DNA of 8,708 nt. It comes from Spirochaetia bacterium (GTDB lineage: Bacteria > Spirochaetota > Spirochaetia > Sphaerochaetales > Sphaerochaetaceae). A model generated the notes under the pieces. The model ran no database searches and was not told the origin of the DNA. It worked only from the letters and a program-made list of their open reading frames with translations. Below are positions 5,847 to 8,708 of this stretch, piece after piece; position 1 is the first letter of the stretch; every line of letters begins with the position of its first letter. Both the position numbers and the translations under genes were made by a program. The stretch is taken from assembly GCA_009929055.1 (NCBI GenBank), contig SABI01000099.1, forward strand, positions 1-8,708, given 5' to 3'.

Positions 5847-7037
5847 TTATGGAATTTCTCGAGGGTCTATATCCTTTTCGTAATTAACTCCGTCATACCC
5901 AAAACCGTGAATGTATTGATACTCTTTTTGGAACCCAGCGAGGTCTCCTTCTTTCATCAACTCACCCTCTTTTTGCAAAGCCCATCTTCTATCTACTTCT
6001 TGTTGAACGTCACTGCGCATTTCCCAGTCATCAAGACGAATTCGATTCTCTTCATCAACTTCAATATCTTTACCACTATAGAGGCGGTCACAGAAGAGGC
6101 GATACATCTGACCAATACACTCTTCGTGTATCCCCTTCTCTTTCATTACATCATATAAGAGGGAGATATAAAGGGGGACAACAGGAATTACGCTACTCGC
6201 TCTTGTAACAAGGGCTTTGTTTACTGACACAAAGGCTTTTCCCCCTAAAAGGGAGAGAGTTTCTTGTAGTTCATGTGAAGTTTTCTCTAGATGCTCTTTT
6301 GCCTTACCTATTGTCCCCTCTCTATACATTGGATAGGTCACTTCAGGACCTATGTATGAGTAGGCAACTGTAATTGCATTCTTGGCAATAACATTTCTTG
6401 ATAATAGATAATCAATCCATAGTTTCCAATCTTCACCGCCCATTACTTTTACTGTCTCTTGAGTCTGTTCATCACTCGCCCTTTCTAATGACTCTCTCAC
6501 CACCATACCACTAGAGGTATCGAGAGAGAGGGATGAATAATCTTTACCAATAGACTTAATAACCGAACGATACATCACTCCTGTAACGGGGTCGAGTCTC
6601 ATAGGAGAGGCAAGGGAGTAGACAATAAGATCAACTTGTCCAAGATCTTGGGCAATAATATCTGCTACATCTTTTTTAATTTCAGATGAAAAAGCATCAC
6701 CGAAGATACTCTTTGCATAGAGCTTTCTCTTTTTGGCCTCTTTTTCAAAACTTTTAGTCATATAATAACCAGGTGTGGCTGTTTTCTTCTCACTTGGTTC
6801 TCTTTCAAAACTTACATTAATTGTACTTGAACCACTTAGAATGGAGGGTACAATACGGCTAGAGAGGCCATAGCCAGTTGAGCCGCCAATGACTAAGATT
6901 CTTTTAGGAAAGAGGGATGAGTCACATTCACCTTTACGTTTTTCTAGAAATTCAATATGGGAATCGACATATTTCTTACACCCAACTGGGTGGGCTGTGA
7001 GTGAGACGTTTCGCATCACCTTGTGGCTAATTATCAT
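5847..7037 (-). CDS. fabV: FabV-type enoyl-ACP (or trans-2-enoyl-CoA) reductase
   Basis: NADH-dependent reduction of the trans-2 double bond of enoyl-ACP, the last step of each fatty acid elongation cycle. Related TER enzymes act on crotonyl-CoA. The product has 396 residues, the usual family length. It shows the family N-terminal TAHPVGC (14-20), the dinucleotide loop GGSTGYGLSSR (51-61), VSFERE (75-80) with an acidic residue at the end of beta-2 typical of NADH preference, VYSLASP (139-145), MGGEDW (199-204) and the catalytic Y-X8-K pair Y238/K247 in YREGTIGKAK. The last part holds the late FabV segments VDEENRIRLDDWE (327-339) and GFGYDGVNYE (378-387). The frame runs on to an ATG at 7097, but the start at 7037 matches the family N-terminus and has AGGGGAG six bases upstream. 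It overlaps fabZ by 11 nt, implying translational coupling and favouring a fatty acid synthesis role over a CoA-linked one. Confidence 0.93.
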   Translation of the reverse strand: MIISHKVMRNVSLTAHPVGCKKYVDSHIEFLEKRKGECDSSLFPKRILVIGGSTGYGLSSRIVPSILSGSSTINVSFEREPSEKKTATPGYYMTKSFEKEAKKRKLYAKSIFGDAFSSEIKKDVADIIAQDLGQVDLIVYSLASPMRLDPVTGVMYRSVIKSIGKDYSSLSLDTSSGMVVRESLERASDEQTQETVKVMGGEDWKLWIDYLLSRNVIAKNAITVAYSYIGPEVTYPMYREGTIGKAKEHLEKTSHELQETLSLLGGKAFVSVNKALVTRASSVIPVVPLYISLLYDVMKEKGIHEECIGQMYRLFCDRLYSGKDIEVDEENRIRLDDWEMRSDVQQEVDRRWALQKEGELMKEGDLAGFQKEYQYIHGFGYDGVNYEKDIDPREIP

Positions 7038-7473
7038 TTTCATCTCCCCTCTTACCAACAATACACATCCAACTCGCTTCACATGCGACTTTACCATCTA
7101 CAGTAATTGTCCCTTTTTGGCGAATCATAATCCTCGATACTCTCACATGTTCTACACTCATAATAGCAGTATCACCAGGTCTTACTTGATTACGAAATTT
7201 AGCCTTCTCGATACTTGCAAGGACAAAAAATGTCCCCTTTGCTAAGACACCAGTTTGACGTAAACCAGCCCCTCCAGTTTGTGCTAAAGTTTCAAGAAGA
7301 ATAACACCAGGGACAACAGGGTAATCGGGAAAGTGACCTTGAAAAAAAGGTTCATCGATTCCAAAATAACGTGTTCCTACACATCCTTCATCAGAGGCTT
7401 CAAGTAGTTCATCGAGGTATAAAAATGGCGCCCTATGTGTTAATAATTCTTCAGCTGATTCAAAATTACTCAT
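7027..7473 (-). CDS. fabZ: 3-hydroxyacyl-ACP dehydratase
   Basis: Dehydrates 3-hydroxyacyl-ACP to trans-2-enoyl-ACP in type II fatty acid synthesis. The 148-residue protein is a single hotdog fold. It has the conserved N-terminal HRAPFLYLDELLE (13-25), the central-helix motif EPFFQGHFPDYPVVPG (41-56) with catalytic H47, and catalytic E61 in ILLETLAQ. The GHFP motif and position of the glutamate favour FabZ over the isomerising FabA, so double-bond isomerisation is not expected. AAGGAAGG lies eight bases before the ATG and overlaps the end of fabF, whose stop is only 15 nt away. The gene ends in the window's only TAG stop, inside the start of fabV. A dehydratase from an aryl polyene or polyketide cluster is an alternative, but the neighbours argue for fatty acid elongation. 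Confidence 0.93.
   Translation of the reverse strand: MSNFESAEELLTHRAPFLYLDELLEASDEGCVGTRYFGIDEPFFQGHFPDYPVVPGVILLETLAQTGGAGLRQTGVLAKGTFFVLASIEKAKFRNQVRPGDTAIMSVEHVRVSRIMIRQKGTITVDGKVACEASWMCIVGKRGDENDN
7044..7050 (-). promoter_or_regulatory. fabV ribosome binding site inside fabZ
   Basis: The - strand reads AGGGGAG six bases before the fabV ATG at 7037. A second ATG at 7043 directly abuts this element and is too close to use it. The site is within the last codons of fabZ, so ribosomes ending fabZ would restart on fabV. Confidence 0.75.
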
Positions 7474-7488
7474 ATCCAGTTCCTTCCT

Positions 7489-8708
7489 TTACTCAATAAA
7501 TGCTGCAATAACGAGAGCACCATTGTGTCCACCAAACCCAAGGGACTCACTTAATGTATAGCGTATAACACCATTTTGTCCTTTGTTCGGAACAAAATCA
7601 AGGTCACATTCTGGGTCTTTTTCATCTAAATTGAGGGTACAAGGAAAAAATTGATCTCTAATTGCTAATAAACAGACAATTGCTTCAACTGCTCCCGCAG
7701 CTGCAACAAGATGTCCTGTCATCGATTTCGTAGAAGAAACTTTCAGCTTATAGGCATGTTCTTTAAAAGCGTGTTTTATAGCTTTAGTCTCCATCACATC
7801 ATTTGCTTCAGTACTTGTTCCATGTGCATTAATATAATCTACTTGGTCATAATTAATTTCTGCCTCTTCCATGGCCTTAGTCATAGCTCTTGCAGCCCCT
7901 AAACCTTCAGGATTTGGAGCAGTAAGGTGGAAGGCGTCGTTGGTCATTCCGTAACCAAGAATCTCTCCAAATATTGGGGCATTTCTTTTACGAGCAGACT
8001 CTAATTCTTCTAAAATAAGAATTCCAGCCCCTTCACTTAAGATAAAGCCATCTCTATTTTTATCAAATGGACGACATGCTTTTTCAGGAGTTTCATTGTA
8101 TGAGGTAGAGAGGGCATGAATTCGACAAAATCCTGCAACAGCTAACTTTGTGATAGCTCCTTCAGTACCACCTGTTATAGCAGTATCGACAATTCCATGT
8201 TTAATTGCATGAAAAGCAGCACCAATAGCATCAGTTCCTGAAGCACAAGCAGTAACTGTGGTGTGAGATGGACCAGTTATTCCATATTTTATTGAAATAT
8301 TACCAGCTGCTTCATTAGCAATAAGCTTTGGAATAGTAAGAGGAGCTACAGCTCGAGGCCCTTTAGAGAAAAGTTTTTCCATATTCTCTTCAACTACTTC
8401 AAACCCTCCAATGCCATTACCCATGTAAACCCCAGTTCTGTCGGGGTCATACCCACCTTCTCCATCTTTACCAAGTTTAGCCATAGTCATTGCTTCAGCG
8501 GCGCTATAGAGGGCATAGGTAGTAAAATCGGCAACAGAGCGAAGTTCTTTTTTATCAAGAACATCGGTTGGATCAAAATCATTTATTTGACCTGCAATTT
8601 TTGCAGGATAATCGGTGATATCAAAACGGGTAAGGGGGCCAATACCACTCTTACCATCTTTAATATTCTGCCAAAACTCTTCTATCCTTTTTCCTAATGG
8701 GTTTACTG
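7489..8708 (-). CDS. fabF: Beta-ketoacyl-ACP synthase II, 5' end beyond the window
   Basis: Condenses acyl-ACP with malonyl-ACP, the chain-extending step of type II fatty acid synthesis. The frame is open to the right edge and 405 residues are visible. Translation from the edge begins VNPLGKRIEEFWQNIKDGKS, which aligns near residue 13 of typical FabF, so only about a dozen residues are missing. The ATG at 8490 is internal and is not the start. The Cys-His-His triad is intact: cysteine in TACASGTDAIG (codon 8247-8245), histidine in NAHGTST (7824-7822) and histidine in KSMTGHLVAAAG (7713-7711). The usual C-terminal NSFGFGG loop reads ESLGFGG, keeping the gatekeeper Phe but changing two neighbours. 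It heads the fabF-fabZ-fabV run; acpP or fabG may lie beyond the edge. Overall similarity favours FabF over FabB. Confidence 0.95.
   Translation of the reverse strand, partial: VNPLGKRIEEFWQNIKDGKSGIGPLTRFDITDYPAKIAGQINDFDPTDVLDKKELRSVADFTTYALYSAAEAMTMAKLGKDGEGGYDPDRTGVYMGNGIGGFEVVEENMEKLFSKGPRAVAPLTIPKLIANEAAGNISIKYGITGPSHTTVTACASGTDAIGAAFHAIKHGIVDTAITGGTEGAITKLAVAGFCRIHALSTSYNETPEKACRPFDKNRDGFILSEGAGILILEELESARKRNAPIFGEILGYGMTNDAFHLTAPNPEGLGAARAMTKAMEEAEINYDQVDYINAHGTSTEANDVMETKAIKHAFKEHAYKLKVSSTKSMTGHLVAAAGAVEAIVCLLAIRDQFFPCTLNLDEKDPECDLDFVPNKGQNGVIRYTLSESLGFGGHNGALVIAAFIE

Noticed and set aside
7038..7097. 20-residue N-terminal extension of FabV
   Set aside because: It lies inside fabZ in another frame, and the family N-terminus begins with the methionine at 7037, which has the correct ribosome site.
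5907..7902. Open frames on the + strand opposite fabV, fabZ and fabF (5907-6158, 6889-7245, 7711-7902)
   Set aside because: The opposite strand encodes intact proteins with full catalytic motifs; these frames have no recognisable protein features.
1..8708. Mobile element, CRISPR array, toxin-antitoxin or defence system
   Set aside because: No transposase, integrase, spaced repeats or paired small toxin genes are visible; apart from one 87-residue unknown, every gene belongs to a recognisable family.

Overview
The window is an AT-rich bacterial chromosomal segment (about 40% GC by eye) densely packed with ordinary single-copy genes. The standard code fits every gene, and seven of the eight stops are TAA. 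Nothing in it looks mobile: there are no tRNA or rRNA genes, insertion sequences, CRISPR repeats or phage genes. The enoyl reductase FabV resembles, from memory, the trans-2-enoyl-CoA reductase of Treponema denticola. Together with the COG4277-type radical SAM protein this hints at a spirochaete or a similar low-GC Gram-negative bacterium. That assignment is an inference with low confidence; a database search of FabF or pyruvate kinase would settle it.

Layout: one gene, pyruvate kinase (14-1468), is on the + strand. Everything else is on the - strand. In transcription order from the right edge these are fabF (cut by the edge, 8708-7489), fabZ (7473-7027), fabV (7037-5847), a radical SAM/helix-hairpin-helix protein (5807-4650), a Na+/phosphate cotransporter with a PhoU-like tail (4479-2812), an 87-residue unknown protein (2701-2438) and an EamA/DMT-type permease (2372-1446). 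The permease gene meets pyruvate kinase tail to tail and overlaps it by 23 bp.

How they work together: fabF, fabZ and fabV are tightly spaced (a 15-nt gap, then an 11-nt overlap) and encode three of the four steps of type II fatty acid elongation: condensation, dehydration and enoyl reduction. The ketoacyl reductase (FabG) and acyl carrier protein are not here and could lie upstream of fabF. The radical SAM gene follows 39 nt later but lacks a Shine-Dalgarno sequence and may have its own, possibly leaderless, promoter. The phosphate transporter, the unknown protein and the permease appear to be separate or loosely linked units. The longest gap is the 170 bp ahead of the phosphate transporter, which holds a palindrome, a candidate promoter and a small hairpin; there is no gene-free stretch over 300 bases.

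Three genes have a likely start downstream of the longest open frame (permease at 2372, phosphate transporter at 4479, fabV at 7037). In each case a good Shine-Dalgarno sequence marks the shorter form, and family alignment from memory supports it for fabV. I see no clear previously undescribed system. The most worthwhile leads are the small regulatory palindromes, the orphan radical SAM gene and the unknown 87-residue protein.
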